Positions 7,759-15,897 of a stretch of DNA of 44,043 nt are shown here, piece by piece. The notes beneath the pieces are model-generated. The model saw nothing but the letters and a program-made list of their open reading frames with translations, made no database searches and was not told the origin of the DNA. Position 1 is the stretch's first letter. Every line of letters begins with the position of its first letter. The stretch is from the NCBI GenBank assembly GCA_910584495.1, contig CAJUAR010000017.1, positions 1-44,043 of the forward strand, read 5' to 3'. This DNA comes from an uncultured Muribaculaceae bacterium (GTDB lineage Bacteria > Bacteroidota > Bacteroidia > Bacteroidales > Muribaculaceae). The position numbers and the translations under genes are program-made.

Positions 7759-8072
7759 TACTCGTTTGGGAATTAATCTGTCGTTTTACGAATGCAAAAT
7801 TCGGTCAAAAAAATTATTTAAACAAGTGCATTTTTTTTTGGATATTTCAATTTTGAGTTAAGTGCGCATGGTTCAGCATCTTAAATGAAAGTTATTAACA
7901 CACTAATCAAAAAGTGTGGATATGTGAGCTAATCAACAAAAAGACAGGCTGATAAAGTTGGAATAATTTTAGGCGAGGTCCTATTGTACCGAGCCATCGT
8001 TGTCTAATTGATTGGTCTGAGACACAAAATGCAGCCCATCGGGCTGCATTTTGTTATTTTAAATGGATTAAA
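7759..8072. other. AT-rich intergenic region upstream of dnaA with DnaA-box-like sites
   Basis: No gene is seen here. The region has long A and T runs and, at 7915-7923, TGTGGATAT, which on the minus strand is ATATCCACA: 8 of 9 matches to the DnaA box TTATCCACA. At 7892-7900, TTATTAACA matches 7 of 9. A -7-like GAATTTTG with CTTG 20 bp upstream (minus strand, near 7795-7825) could be the dnaA promoter. The sites could serve dnaA autoregulation or be part of an origin; two weak boxes do not prove an origin. Confidence 0.35.
8025..8053 (-). terminator. Intrinsic terminator after the MCE protein gene
   Basis: A perfect 13-bp stem CAAAATGCAGCCC / GGGCTGCATTTTG with a 3-nt loop lies 20 bp past the stop of the MCE gene. 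Its T-rich 3' arm on the minus strand fits a terminator for the ychF-amidase-MCE operon. Confidence 0.75.
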
Positions 8073-8975
8073 TTAAAAAATCTTGATTGTGACATAGCGT
8101 TTCGGATTCCGTTTGATGTCGACAAACAGAGAATCGAGTGAGCTGACAGTGGAGTTCAGGCTGTTGTAGAGGGCCGGATCTTTGGTTAGCTTGCCGATGG
8201 TGGAATTGGGGTTGTTGAGTTCGTCGGTAAGGGCGTGGAGATTGGCGATGGTTGCATCGAGATTGGACATGATGCTGTCGACCGGAGCTTCAGAAAGGGT
8301 TCCGCTCACCTTGGCGAGGTCGGCAGTGATGGTGTCTACGTTGCATGTAATGCTTTTTACGTCCTTTGTTACCGGGCCGAGCTGAGCAATGACCTTGTGG
8401 AGGGCTTGGAGCGATTGGTTGAGTTCGAGTGTGATGTCGTCCATGCGGTTGAGGCTCTTTGCCAGCGAGGGGTTGGCGGCAATAGTATTCAGGCTCGAAA
8501 GGAGGGTGTCGACCTTTGTCATGATGCTGCCTACAGAAGGAAGCAGACCCTCGGAAAGTGACGCGAGCATGCCCTTGTCGGTATTTGAGGCAATAGTGTC
8601 GCCCACCTGATAGAATCCGTTTGCCGGATTGTCGAGCCGGAGCACAATAGTGGCTGTGCCGAGGATGTCGACGTTCACGGTGGCTGTAGAGCCTTTAGGA
8701 AGCTTGAGTTCTTTGTCTACGCTGATTTCGACAGTCACATTGCCCGGACGGCTGTAGTCGTAGTCGATGCCGCGCACAACGCCCACTTTGTAGCCGTTGA
8801 GAGTGACAGGGGCCGATGTTGCCAGTCCTGCCACGTCATTATATGTGGCATAGTAGTAGTTCGAGGCTTTGAAGAGGTTGACGCCTTTGAGGAAGTTTAT
8901 TCCGAAGAATAGGATGAGCAGCGCCACCAGTACGAGAACGCCGATTAATAGTTCTTTTCTTTTTAACACATTCAT
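8073..8975 (-). CDS. MCE-domain (MlaD family) lipid-transport substrate-binding protein
   Basis: A 300-aa inner-membrane-anchored periplasmic protein. One N-terminal transmembrane helix (about residues 9-30) is followed by a single MCE/MlaD domain (about 38-115: VAGLATSAPVTLNGYKVGVV, TVEISVDKELKLPKGSTATV). After this comes a long helical, coiled-coil-like region with repeated leucines. MCE proteins form hexameric rings that shuttle phospholipids between membranes, with an MlaE/MlaF ABC unit. No mlaE or mlaF is adjacent in this window, so the partner permease must be elsewhere. It lies 22 bp downstream of the amidase gene, probably in one operon with it and ychF. Confidence 0.88.
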   Translation of the reverse strand: MNVLKRKELLIGVLVLVALLILFFGINFLKGVNLFKASNYYYATYNDVAGLATSAPVTLNGYKVGVVRGIDYDYSRPGNVTVEISVDKELKLPKGSTATVNVDILGTATIVLRLDNPANGFYQVGDTIASNTDKGMLASLSEGLLPSVGSIMTKVDTLLSSLNTIAANPSLAKSLNRMDDITLELNQSLQALHKVIAQLGPVTKDVKSITCNVDTITADLAKVSGTLSEAPVDSIMSNLDATIANLHALTDELNNPNSTIGKLTKDPALYNSLNSTVSSLDSLFVDIKRNPKRYVTIKIF

Positions 8976-8997
8976 CGTTTGTGCTTTTATCGGTTTG

Positions 8998-9816
8998 TTA
9001 GTTGTTGTTTGCTGTGCCGTATCTGTTTAGCCGGTAATATTTGGCAAAAGCATTTGCAATGGCTTTTGCGCATTTTTCGCGGCCCTTTTGCGAGGCGAGG
9101 AATTTTTCTACTCCCGGGTTGCACATAAAGTCGAGCTCGATGAGAATTGCCGGCATGCGGGTGGCCCAAAGGACAAGGAATCCGGCCTGTCGGACACCCT
9201 TGTCGGCACGTCCGGCTGTTTTCACAAGTTCGTCTTTGACCATCGAGGCCATCTTGATGCTTTGTTCCATGTGCCTGTTCTGCGACAGTTCGAACACAAT
9301 ATATGATTCGGCAAGGTTCGGGTCGAAACCCTGGTATGTTTCGCTGAAGTCTTCTTCGAGCTCGATTACGGAATTTTCGCGCATTGCCACGGCAAGGTTG
9401 GCGTCGCTCTTGTGGAGCCCCACGGTGTAGACCGAGGCTCCGTTGATGGTCTTGCGCCCTTTGGCGCGTCGGTCGAGCGAGTTGACGTGGACAGAAATAA
9501 AGAGGTCGGCGTTTGCTTCATTCGCAATTTCGGCACGTCGGTCGAGGGGTATAAATGTGTCTTTGGAGCGAGTGTAGACAATGTCCACTTTGTCGCCAAA
9601 TTCTTTTGCTATTATTTTCCCGGCCTTTTTCACCACGTCGAGCACCACTTCTTTTTCCTTCAGCGATTTGCCTCGGCAGCCGTTGTCGTGACCTCCGTGT
9701 CCGGCATCGAGCACAAGGGTGAAGACGTGCCCGGAATCGTCATTTCGGGATGCGAGGCATTGTGCCGAAATAAACGACAACACACATGCACAGATGAGGG
9801 CAAAATGACGAATCAT
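8998..9816 (-). CDS. N-acetylmuramoyl-L-alanine amidase (Amidase_3), exported
   Basis: A 272-aa protein with a signal peptide (residues 1-22) and an Amidase_3 domain. The zinc ligands and catalytic residues are seen in LDAGHGGHDNG (His), SLKEKEVVLDV (Glu), FISVHVNS (His) and PAILIELDFMCNP (catalytic Glu). It cleaves the amide bond between MurNAc and the stem peptide in the periplasm, acting in septal splitting and wall turnover. No LysM or AMIN domain is present, so it is the short catalytic-only form. It starts 6 bp after the ychF stop. Confidence 0.92.
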   Translation of the reverse strand: MIRHFALICACVLSFISAQCLASRNDDSGHVFTLVLDAGHGGHDNGCRGKSLKEKEVVLDVVKKAGKIIAKEFGDKVDIVYTRSKDTFIPLDRRAEIANEANADLFISVHVNSLDRRAKGRKTINGASVYTVGLHKSDANLAVAMRENSVIELEEDFSETYQGFDPNLAESYIVFELSQNRHMEQSIKMASMVKDELVKTAGRADKGVRQAGFLVLWATRMPAILIELDFMCNPGVEKFLASQKGREKCAKAIANAFAKYYRLNRYGTANNN

Positions 9817-9822
9817 GGCGGT

Positions 9823-10926
9823 TTAGACGTTGAAGCGGAAGTGCATTATATCGCCGTCGCACACAACGTATTCTTTTCCTTCGACAGCCATTTTTCCGGC
9901 TTCTCGCACGCCTGTTTCGCCTCCGAGAGCCACGTAGTCGTCGTATTTGATTACTTCGGCGCGTATAAATCCTTTTTCAAAATCGGTGTGTATGATGCCG
10001 GCAGCCTGCGGGGCCTTGGTGCCGCGGCGGAAGGTCCATGCGCGAACTTCGTCGGGCCCGGCGGTGAAATATGTCTGAAGGTCGAGCAGGGCATAGGCCG
10101 AGCGAATAAGGCGGGAGACACCCGATTCGGTCAGCCCTATTTCGTTCAGAAACTCCTGCCGTTCTTCAAATGTTTCGAATTCGGCAATTTCGCTCTCGGT
10201 GCGCGCGGCAAGAATGAGGAGTTGCGCTCCTTCATTTTTGATTGCTTCGCGCACGGCATCGACATATGCGTTTCCATTCGCGGCCGAGGCATCGTCGACG
10301 TTGCATACATAAAGAACGGGTTTGGCAGTGAGCAGGAAGAGCTCGCGGAAGTATTTGCGTTCGTCCAAGGTGTCGAACGACACCGAACGAGCCGGGAGGC
10401 CCTTGTCGAGGGCTTCTTTCACTTTTACCAGGACTTCATATTGCATTTTGGCCGCTTTGTCGCCGCCGGTCTGCGCTTGTTTCTGAGTTTTGGCAATTCG
10501 CGATTCTACGGTTTCGAGGTCTTTGATTTGTAGCTCGAGGTCGATTATTTCCTTGTCTCGCACAGGGTCGACATTGCCGTCGACGTGTGTAATGTTGTCA
10601 TCGTCGAAGCAGCGCAGCACATGGATAATGGCATCTGTTTCGCGGATGTTGGCCAGGAATTTGTTGCCAAGGCCTTCGCCTTTCGATGCTCCCTTTACGA
10701 GGCCGGCGATGTCGACAATTTCTACAGTTGCAGGGACTGTGGAGCGCGGGTTGCACATTTCCACAAGCTTGTTGAGCCTGTCGTCGGGCACGGTTATTAC
10801 ACCCACGTTGGGTTCGATGGTGCAGAAAGGGAAGTTGGCTGACTGGGCCTTGGCGTTGGAGAGGCAGTTGAACAAAGTCGATTTCCCAACATTAGGAAGC
10901 CCGACAATTCCGCATTGTAATGCCAT
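9823..10926 (-). CDS. ychF: Ribosome-associated ATPase/GTPase YchF (OLA1 family)
   Basis: A 367-aa Obg-related P-loop protein. G1 is GLPNVGKST at the N-terminus, the switch/G3 DIAGLVKGASKGEGLGNKFL is typical of the family, followed by the coiled-coil region about 130-200 and the C-terminal TGS domain with the characteristic GDIMHFRFNV end. YchF binds ATP in preference to GTP and associates with ribosomes. Length matches the family. It is the first gene of a minus-strand operon with the amidase and MCE genes and is divergent from gyrB. Confidence 0.96.
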   Translation of the reverse strand: MALQCGIVGLPNVGKSTLFNCLSNAKAQSANFPFCTIEPNVGVITVPDDRLNKLVEMCNPRSTVPATVEIVDIAGLVKGASKGEGLGNKFLANIRETDAIIHVLRCFDDDNITHVDGNVDPVRDKEIIDLELQIKDLETVESRIAKTQKQAQTGGDKAAKMQYEVLVKVKEALDKGLPARSVSFDTLDERKYFRELFLLTAKPVLYVCNVDDASAANGNAYVDAVREAIKNEGAQLLILAARTESEIAEFETFEERQEFLNEIGLTESGVSRLIRSAYALLDLQTYFTAGPDEVRAWTFRRGTKAPQAAGIIHTDFEKGFIRAEVIKYDDYVALGGETGVREAGKMAVEGKEYVVCDGDIMHFRFNV

Positions 10927-11001
10927 GTTATAGTTTGTTTATTTGTTTGCTGTTGGTTGTTGAAAATGCGCGGTTTTGGCTCCGCGTGGTGATATTTGGT
11001 G

Positions 11002-11009
11002 CAAAATTA
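11002..11009 (-). promoter_or_regulatory. -7 promoter box for ychF operon
   Basis: The minus strand reads TAATTTTG, matching TAnnTTTG, 75 bp upstream of the ychF ATG. I see no consensus -33 box at 19-20 bp. Confidence 0.45.
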
Positions 11010-11143
11010 CAAATTTTTTTGCAAATAACAGTGGAGTTTTTGGCCAAACAATTGGCTTGTTTGTCTGCGACTGGCTGTTCCGGCCCATGTCCTGCCTTTA
11101 TGGCGCGTGTGTGACAGGGCCGGATAATCACGTCGGAAAAAGA

Positions 11144-11175
11144 TTTGTCCACCTCAAATTTTTTTTGTAATTTTG
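11144..11175 (+). promoter_or_regulatory. Promoter of gyrB
   Basis: -33 TTTG (11144-11147), 20-bp spacer, -7 TAATTTTG (11168-11175), 34 bp before the gyrB ATG. Both boxes match the Bacteroidetes consensus exactly. Confidence 0.78.
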
Positions 11176-11209
11176 TGTGCTTAAAAAAGAATAAAACACC
11201 ATTAGTAAT

Positions 11210-13141
11210 ATGGCAGAGAATACAGAGGAATACAGTGCCAGTAATATCCAGGTCCTCGAGGGCCTGGAAGCCGTCAGGAAACGACCGGCAATGTACATAG
11301 GCGACATTTCTGAAAAGGGCCTCCATCATCTTGTCTATGAAGTTGTGGACAACTCCATCGATGAGGCCCTTGCCGGATTCGCTAAAGAAATCAACGTAAC
11401 AATCAACGAAGACAATTCAATAACCGTTGTCGACGATGGTCGCGGCATCCCGGTGGACATGCATGAGAAAGAGCACAAGAGCGCGCTCGAAGTGGTGCTC
11501 ACCGTGCTTCATGCGGGCGGTAAGTTCGACAAGGGCTCCTATAAAGTGTCGGGCGGTCTGCATGGTGTCGGTGTCTCGTGCGTCAATGCCTTGTCGACCT
11601 ATCTTCGCGCCGAGGTGCGCCGCAACGGCAAGATTTTTGCCCAGGAGTATTCGTGCGGCAAGCCCACCACCGAGCTTATGGTTGTGGGCGACAGCGAGCA
11701 AACAGGCACCACCATCACCTTCAAGCCCGATGCGAGCATATTCACCGTAACGGTCTACGACTATGCGACACTGGCCAACCGTCTGCGCGACCTTGCCTTC
11801 CTCAATGCCGGTATCACCCTTCATCTCACCGACAAACGCCAGCTTGACTCCGAGGGTAATCCACGCCGCGAAACCTTCTATAGCCAGAATGGCCTTCGCG
11901 AATTTGTGGAATATATCGACTCCAACAAAGAATCGCTCATTAACGATGTGATTCACCTCAATACCGAGCGTGGCGGCATCCCGGTGGAGGTTGCCTTGAC
12001 CTACAACACCACTTCAAACGAGAACATCTATTCGTTTGTAAACAACATCAACACCATCGAGGGCGGTACGCACCTGACGGGTTTCCGCCGCGGCCTTACT
12101 GGGACATTGAAAAAATATGCCGAGGACAATAACCTTCTCAAAAACGCCAAGGTTGAAATTGCCGGCGACGACTTCCGCGACGGCCTCACCGCTGTCATTT
12201 CCGTCAAGGTGCTCGAACCTCAGTTCGAAGGCCAGACCAAGACAAAGCTCGGCAACAGCGAGGTGGCGCCTGCCGTGGCCCAGTCGGTGAGCGAGGCTTT
12301 GGGCAACTATCTGGAAGAAAATCCCCGCGAGGCCAAACTTATCGTCGAAAAAGTGGTTCTTGCGGCCCAGGCGCGTCACGCAGCCCTTGCTGCTCGTCAG
12401 AAGGTGCTTCGCAAGTCGCCCCTTTTTGGCGGCGGTCTTCCCGGCAAACTTACAGACTGCTCCAGCCGCACAGCCGAAGATTGCGAGCTTTTCCTTGTCG
12501 AAGGTGACTCGGCCGGTGGCACAGCCAAGCAGGCCCGCGACCGTCGTTTCCAGGCTGTTCTTCCTTTGCGAGGCAAAATCCTCAACGTGGAGAAAGCCAT
12601 GGAACACCGAATCTTCGACAATCAGGAAATTACGAGTCTTTTTCGTGCTCTTCGCGTGACCATAGGCACCGAAGAAGACCCCAAGGCTCCCAACTTATCG
12701 AAGCTGGCATATCACAAAATCATCATAATGACTGATGCCGATGTCGACGGCGCGCACATCGCCACTCTGCTGATGACATTCTTCTTCCGACGCATGCGCC
12801 CGCTCATCGAACAGGGCTACCTCTTCCTGGCCTCGCCGCCACTCTACAAGTGCAAGATGGGCAAAAACGAGGAGTACTGCTGGAACGACATGCAGGTGCA
12901 GCAATTCATCAGCAAGTATGGCGAACGCACATCGGTGCAACGCTACAAAGGTCTGGGCGAAATGTCCGACGACGAGCTGCGCTACACCACAATGTCACCT
13001 GAACACCGTATTCTCAAGCAAGTCAATATCAGCGATGCCGCTGAAGCCGACCGCATTTTCTCAATGCTCATGGGCGAGGACGTGGGGCCGCGGCGCGACT
13101 TTATCGAATCAAACGCTACATACGCAAATATCGACGCGTAA
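11210..13141 (+). CDS. gyrB: DNA gyrase subunit B
   Basis: A 643-aa ATPase subunit of DNA gyrase, which introduces negative supercoils together with GyrA. The GHKL ATPase domain has VRKRPAMYIGD, EVVDNSIDEA, DDGRGIPVD and GGLHGVGVS. The transducer domain follows, then the TOPRIM domain with EGDSAGGTAKQARDR and IMTDADVDGAHI, and the C-terminal tail with RYKGLGEM. Length and order are typical of the short GyrB form without the proteobacterial insert. gyrA is not in this window. It is followed after 72 bp by rnr. Confidence 0.98.
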   Translation: MAENTEEYSASNIQVLEGLEAVRKRPAMYIGDISEKGLHHLVYEVVDNSIDEALAGFAKEINVTINEDNSITVVDDGRGIPVDMHEKEHKSALEVVLTVLHAGGKFDKGSYKVSGGLHGVGVSCVNALSTYLRAEVRRNGKIFAQEYSCGKPTTELMVVGDSEQTGTTITFKPDASIFTVTVYDYATLANRLRDLAFLNAGITLHLTDKRQLDSEGNPRRETFYSQNGLREFVEYIDSNKESLINDVIHLNTERGGIPVEVALTYNTTSNENIYSFVNNINTIEGGTHLTGFRRGLTGTLKKYAEDNNLLKNAKVEIAGDDFRDGLTAVISVKVLEPQFEGQTKTKLGNSEVAPAVAQSVSEALGNYLEENPREAKLIVEKVVLAAQARHAALAARQKVLRKSPLFGGGLPGKLTDCSSRTAEDCELFLVEGDSAGGTAKQARDRRFQAVLPLRGKILNVEKAMEHRIFDNQEITSLFRALRVTIGTEEDPKAPNLSKLAYHKIIIMTDADVDGAHIATLLMTFFFRRMRPLIEQGYLFLASPPLYKCKMGKNEEYCWNDMQVQQFISKYGERTSVQRYKGLGEMSDDELRYTTMSPEHRILKQVNISDAAEADRIFSMLMGEDVGPRRDFIESNATYANIDA

Positions 13142-13154
13142 CAAACATTTTGGC

Positions 13155-13183
13155 CGCCGGACGTGTTTTGTACATGTCCGGCG
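13155..13183 (+). other. GC-rich hairpin between gyrB and rnr
   Basis: CGCCGGAC (13155-13162) pairs perfectly with GTCCGGCG (13176-13183) around a 13-nt loop. No T run follows, so this is not a clear intrinsic terminator; it may protect the gyrB 3' end or separate the expression of the two genes. Confidence 0.5.
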
Positions 13184-13213
13184 ACTTCTACGTTTCAACT
13201 TTATTTCCTCAAC

Positions 13214-15451
13214 ATGGCAAAGAAAACCAGCAAAAAAAACGGGAGCACCCTCAGGGCAGCTGTCGACCAATATATAGCATCGAGCAACAACAGCTCGTTC
13301 AATTACAAGCAGATTTCTACGGCTATCGACGAAAAATCGGCCGCAGCTCAACGCGCCATAGCTCTCTATCTTGCCGAGCTGGCTTTCGACGGTGTCATAG
13401 ACGAAACCTCGCCCGGACGGTATATGGCCCCGAGACGTTCAGTCACTGCCACGGGTATATTCTCGCGTCGTTCCAACGGCAAGAACAGCGTGATTATCGA
13501 CGATGACAAACAGGAAATCTTTGTGGCCGAGCGTAACTCCATGCACGCCCTAAACGGCGACCGTGTGGAAGTTGCCATTGCTGCCCGTGTCCGCGGTCGA
13601 GAGCCCGAAGCCGAAGTGGTGGAAATCCTCGAGAAGAAAGACCAGACGTTTATCGGCACTCTCAAAGTCGACAAACATTTTGCTTATCTGCTCACCGATT
13701 CCAAATACCTCGCTACAGACATATTTATTCCCAAAAGCAAGCTAAAAGGCGGCAAGACCGGCGATAAGGCTGTGGTGAGAATCTCCAACTGGCCCGATGA
13801 TGCCAAGAATCCGCAGGGCGAGGTGATTGATATTCTGGGCACTGCGGGCGAAAACAATGCCGAAATCCATGCAATTCTTGCCGAATTCGGCCTTCCCTAC
13901 CGCTACCCCGAAAGTGTGGAAAAGGCAGCAGCGCGCATCGATGCCGGTATTACGCCCGAAGTAGTGGCTCGGCGCGAGGACATGCGCGGTGTAACCACAT
14001 TCACCATCGACCCAAAGGATGCCAAGGATTTCGATGATGCCCTGTCCTTCCGCAAGCTCCCCGACGGCAATGTGGAAGTGGGCGTGCACATTGCCGATGT
14101 CACCTACTATGTCCGCCCCGACACCATCATAGATCGCGAGGCCCGCGAACGCGCCACCAGCATCTATCTTGTGGACCGTGTGGTGCCCATGTTGCCTGAA
14201 CATCTGAGCAACGGCATTTGCTCCCTGCGTCCCGACGAAGACAAGCTCACATTCTCGGTGATGTTTGAGTTCGACAAAGACGGCAAGCTAAAGAGCCACC
14301 ATATTGCACGCACTGTGACGCGCTCCGACCGTCGTTTCACCTATGAGGAAGCTCAAGAAATAATCGAGACCGGCAAGGGCGACTATGCCGAGGAAATCCT
14401 TGCTCTCGACAGCCTGGCAAAGAAGCTGCGTGCCGCCCGTTTCGAAAATTCATCGGTGGATTTCGACCGTGTCGAGGTGCGTTTCGATATTGACGAAAAC
14501 GGCCATCCGGTGGACGTGTTCTTCAAGGAATCGAAAGATGCCAATAAACTCATTGAGGAATTCATGCTCCTGGCCAACAAAACTGTGGCCTCAACCATAG
14601 GCCTTGTCCCTAAACGCAAGAAAGCCAAGGCATTTGTCTATCGTGTGCACGATGCTCCCGATGCCGAACGCCTTGCCGATCTGGCCACGCTTGCAAAGGT
14701 TTTCGGTTACAAACTTAAAACCACGGGCACTCCGCGCGAAATCAACCGCTCGCTCAACAAAATGCTTCAGGATGTCAAGGAAAAACCCGAAGAAAATCTT
14801 CTTTCGGTGCTGGCTGTCCGCTGCATGGCAAAGGCCGTCTACACCACCAAGAATATAGGGCACTACGGTCTCGGCTTCGACTTCTACACCCACTTTACCT
14901 CGCCGATACGCCGTTATCCGGACATGATGGTTCATCGTCTGCTCGACCGATATATGAACGGTGGCCGCAGCGTCAACCTGCAGAAACTTGAGGACGAATG
15001 TAAGCATTCGTCCGACATGGAATATCTCGCAGCCACTGCCGAACGAGCTTCAATCAAATATAAGCAGGTCGAATATATGGCTGACAAACTCGGCGACGTG
15101 TTCACCGGCATGATTTCAGGCGTGACCGAATGGGGGCTGTATGTCGAACTCGACGACAACAAGTGCGAAGGCCTGGTGCCCGTCCGCGACCTTGCCGACG
15201 ACTACTACGACTTTGATGCCCGCAACTATAGCCTCGTTGGCCGTCAGTTCAATCACCGCTACCGTCTGGGCGACAAAGTGCAGGTGCAGGTGGCGCGTGC
15301 CGACCTGCAGAAAAAACAACTCGACTTCGCCCTTGTCGACGATAAACATCCGGCAAAGTCGCCAGCACAGCTTGCAGCAAAGAAGTCCGCACATCCGCAG
15401 CAGGAAAAAGTGGGCAACCGCAAGAAAAACCGCAAACAACGCCGTCGCTGA
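13214..15451 (+). CDS. rnr: Ribonuclease R (RNB family 3'-5' exoribonuclease)
   Basis: A 745-aa processive 3'-5' exonuclease that degrades structured RNA. It has a winged-helix and cold-shock region at residues 1-230, the RNB catalytic domain with DPKDAKDFDDA (metal-binding aspartates) and HYGLGFDFYTHFTSPIRRYP (20 residues), and a C-terminal S1 domain (FTGMISGVTEWGLYVELDDN). A basic Lys/Arg-rich tail ends RKKNRKQRRR. I chose ATG 13214 (MAKKTSKKNG), the first sensible start; an upstream 17-residue extension in the same frame looks like leader sequence. folB follows after 6 bp. Confidence 0.95.
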   Translation: MAKKTSKKNGSTLRAAVDQYIASSNNSSFNYKQISTAIDEKSAAAQRAIALYLAELAFDGVIDETSPGRYMAPRRSVTATGIFSRRSNGKNSVIIDDDKQEIFVAERNSMHALNGDRVEVAIAARVRGREPEAEVVEILEKKDQTFIGTLKVDKHFAYLLTDSKYLATDIFIPKSKLKGGKTGDKAVVRISNWPDDAKNPQGEVIDILGTAGENNAEIHAILAEFGLPYRYPESVEKAAARIDAGITPEVVARREDMRGVTTFTIDPKDAKDFDDALSFRKLPDGNVEVGVHIADVTYYVRPDTIIDREARERATSIYLVDRVVPMLPEHLSNGICSLRPDEDKLTFSVMFEFDKDGKLKSHHIARTVTRSDRRFTYEEAQEIIETGKGDYAEEILALDSLAKKLRAARFENSSVDFDRVEVRFDIDENGHPVDVFFKESKDANKLIEEFMLLANKTVASTIGLVPKRKKAKAFVYRVHDAPDAERLADLATLAKVFGYKLKTTGTPREINRSLNKMLQDVKEKPEENLLSVLAVRCMAKAVYTTKNIGHYGLGFDFYTHFTSPIRRYPDMMVHRLLDRYMNGGRSVNLQKLEDECKHSSDMEYLAATAERASIKYKQVEYMADKLGDVFTGMISGVTEWGLYVELDDNKCEGLVPVRDLADDYYDFDARNYSLVGRQFNHRYRLGDKVQVQVARADLQKKQLDFALVDDKHPAKSPAQLAAKKSAHPQQEKVGNRKKNRKQRRR

Positions 15452-15457
15452 CACGCC

Positions 15458-15835
15458 ATGGACGATATTGTCAAACCCCAGGCACGAGGCACCGTCAAGG
15501 TGGTGGGCCTTCGTCTGTTTGCACGTCATGGCGTGGCCGATATAGAACAAAAAGTGGGTAATGAATTCGAGATTGACATCGACCTCAATTTCCCGGCGGC
15601 AAAGGCCATGAACACCGACAATCTGGAGCAGACCATCAACTATGCCGAGGTTGTGGAAATTGCCCGGCAGTGCATGCTCGAACCGTGCAAGCTTCTCGAA
15701 CATGCCGTGGCCCTAATCTTTTCCGCACTCACCGACCGCTTCCCCTTTGTGGACCACGGACGCATTGCCCTCTACAAACTACAGCCCCCCATCGCAGGGC
15801 AATTATCGAAAGTAGGCTTTGTTTACTCTTGGTAG
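15458..15835 (+). CDS. folB: Dihydroneopterin aldolase
   Basis: A 125-aa enzyme converting dihydroneopterin to 6-hydroxymethyl-dihydropterin and glycolaldehyde in folate synthesis. It begins the FolB fold with VVGLRLFARHGV, the usual (K/R)xFAxHGV motif, then FEIDIDL, TINYAEV, and LLEHAVALIF, which includes the conserved Glu of the pterin pocket. Length is typical (about 120 aa). It starts 6 bp after rnr, so translation is probably coupled. Confidence 0.93.
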   Translation: MDDIVKPQARGTVKVVGLRLFARHGVADIEQKVGNEFEIDIDLNFPAAKAMNTDNLEQTINYAEVVEIARQCMLEPCKLLEHAVALIFSALTDRFPFVDHGRIALYKLQPPIAGQLSKVGFVYSW

Positions 15836-15859
15836 TTCAGGAATTAAGTATTAACTTTG
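15828..15859 (+). promoter_or_regulatory. Promoter of sppA
   Basis: -33-like CTTG (15828-15831), 20-bp spacer, -7 TAACTTTG (15852-15859), 38 bp before the sppA ATG. The -7 box is exact and the -33 box has one mismatch to TTTG. The -33 box overlaps the end of folB. Confidence 0.65.
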
Positions 15860-15897
15860 TGCATCTATAGACATTTATATAAAGCAATCATATCATC

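Noticed and set aside
9412..10533. A 373-codon open frame on the plus strand opposite the amidase and ychF genes
   Set aside because: It is the antisense shadow of two well-supported minus-strand genes; its translation is rich in Cys, Phe and His with no recognisable domain, as expected from the C-rich third positions of the real genes.
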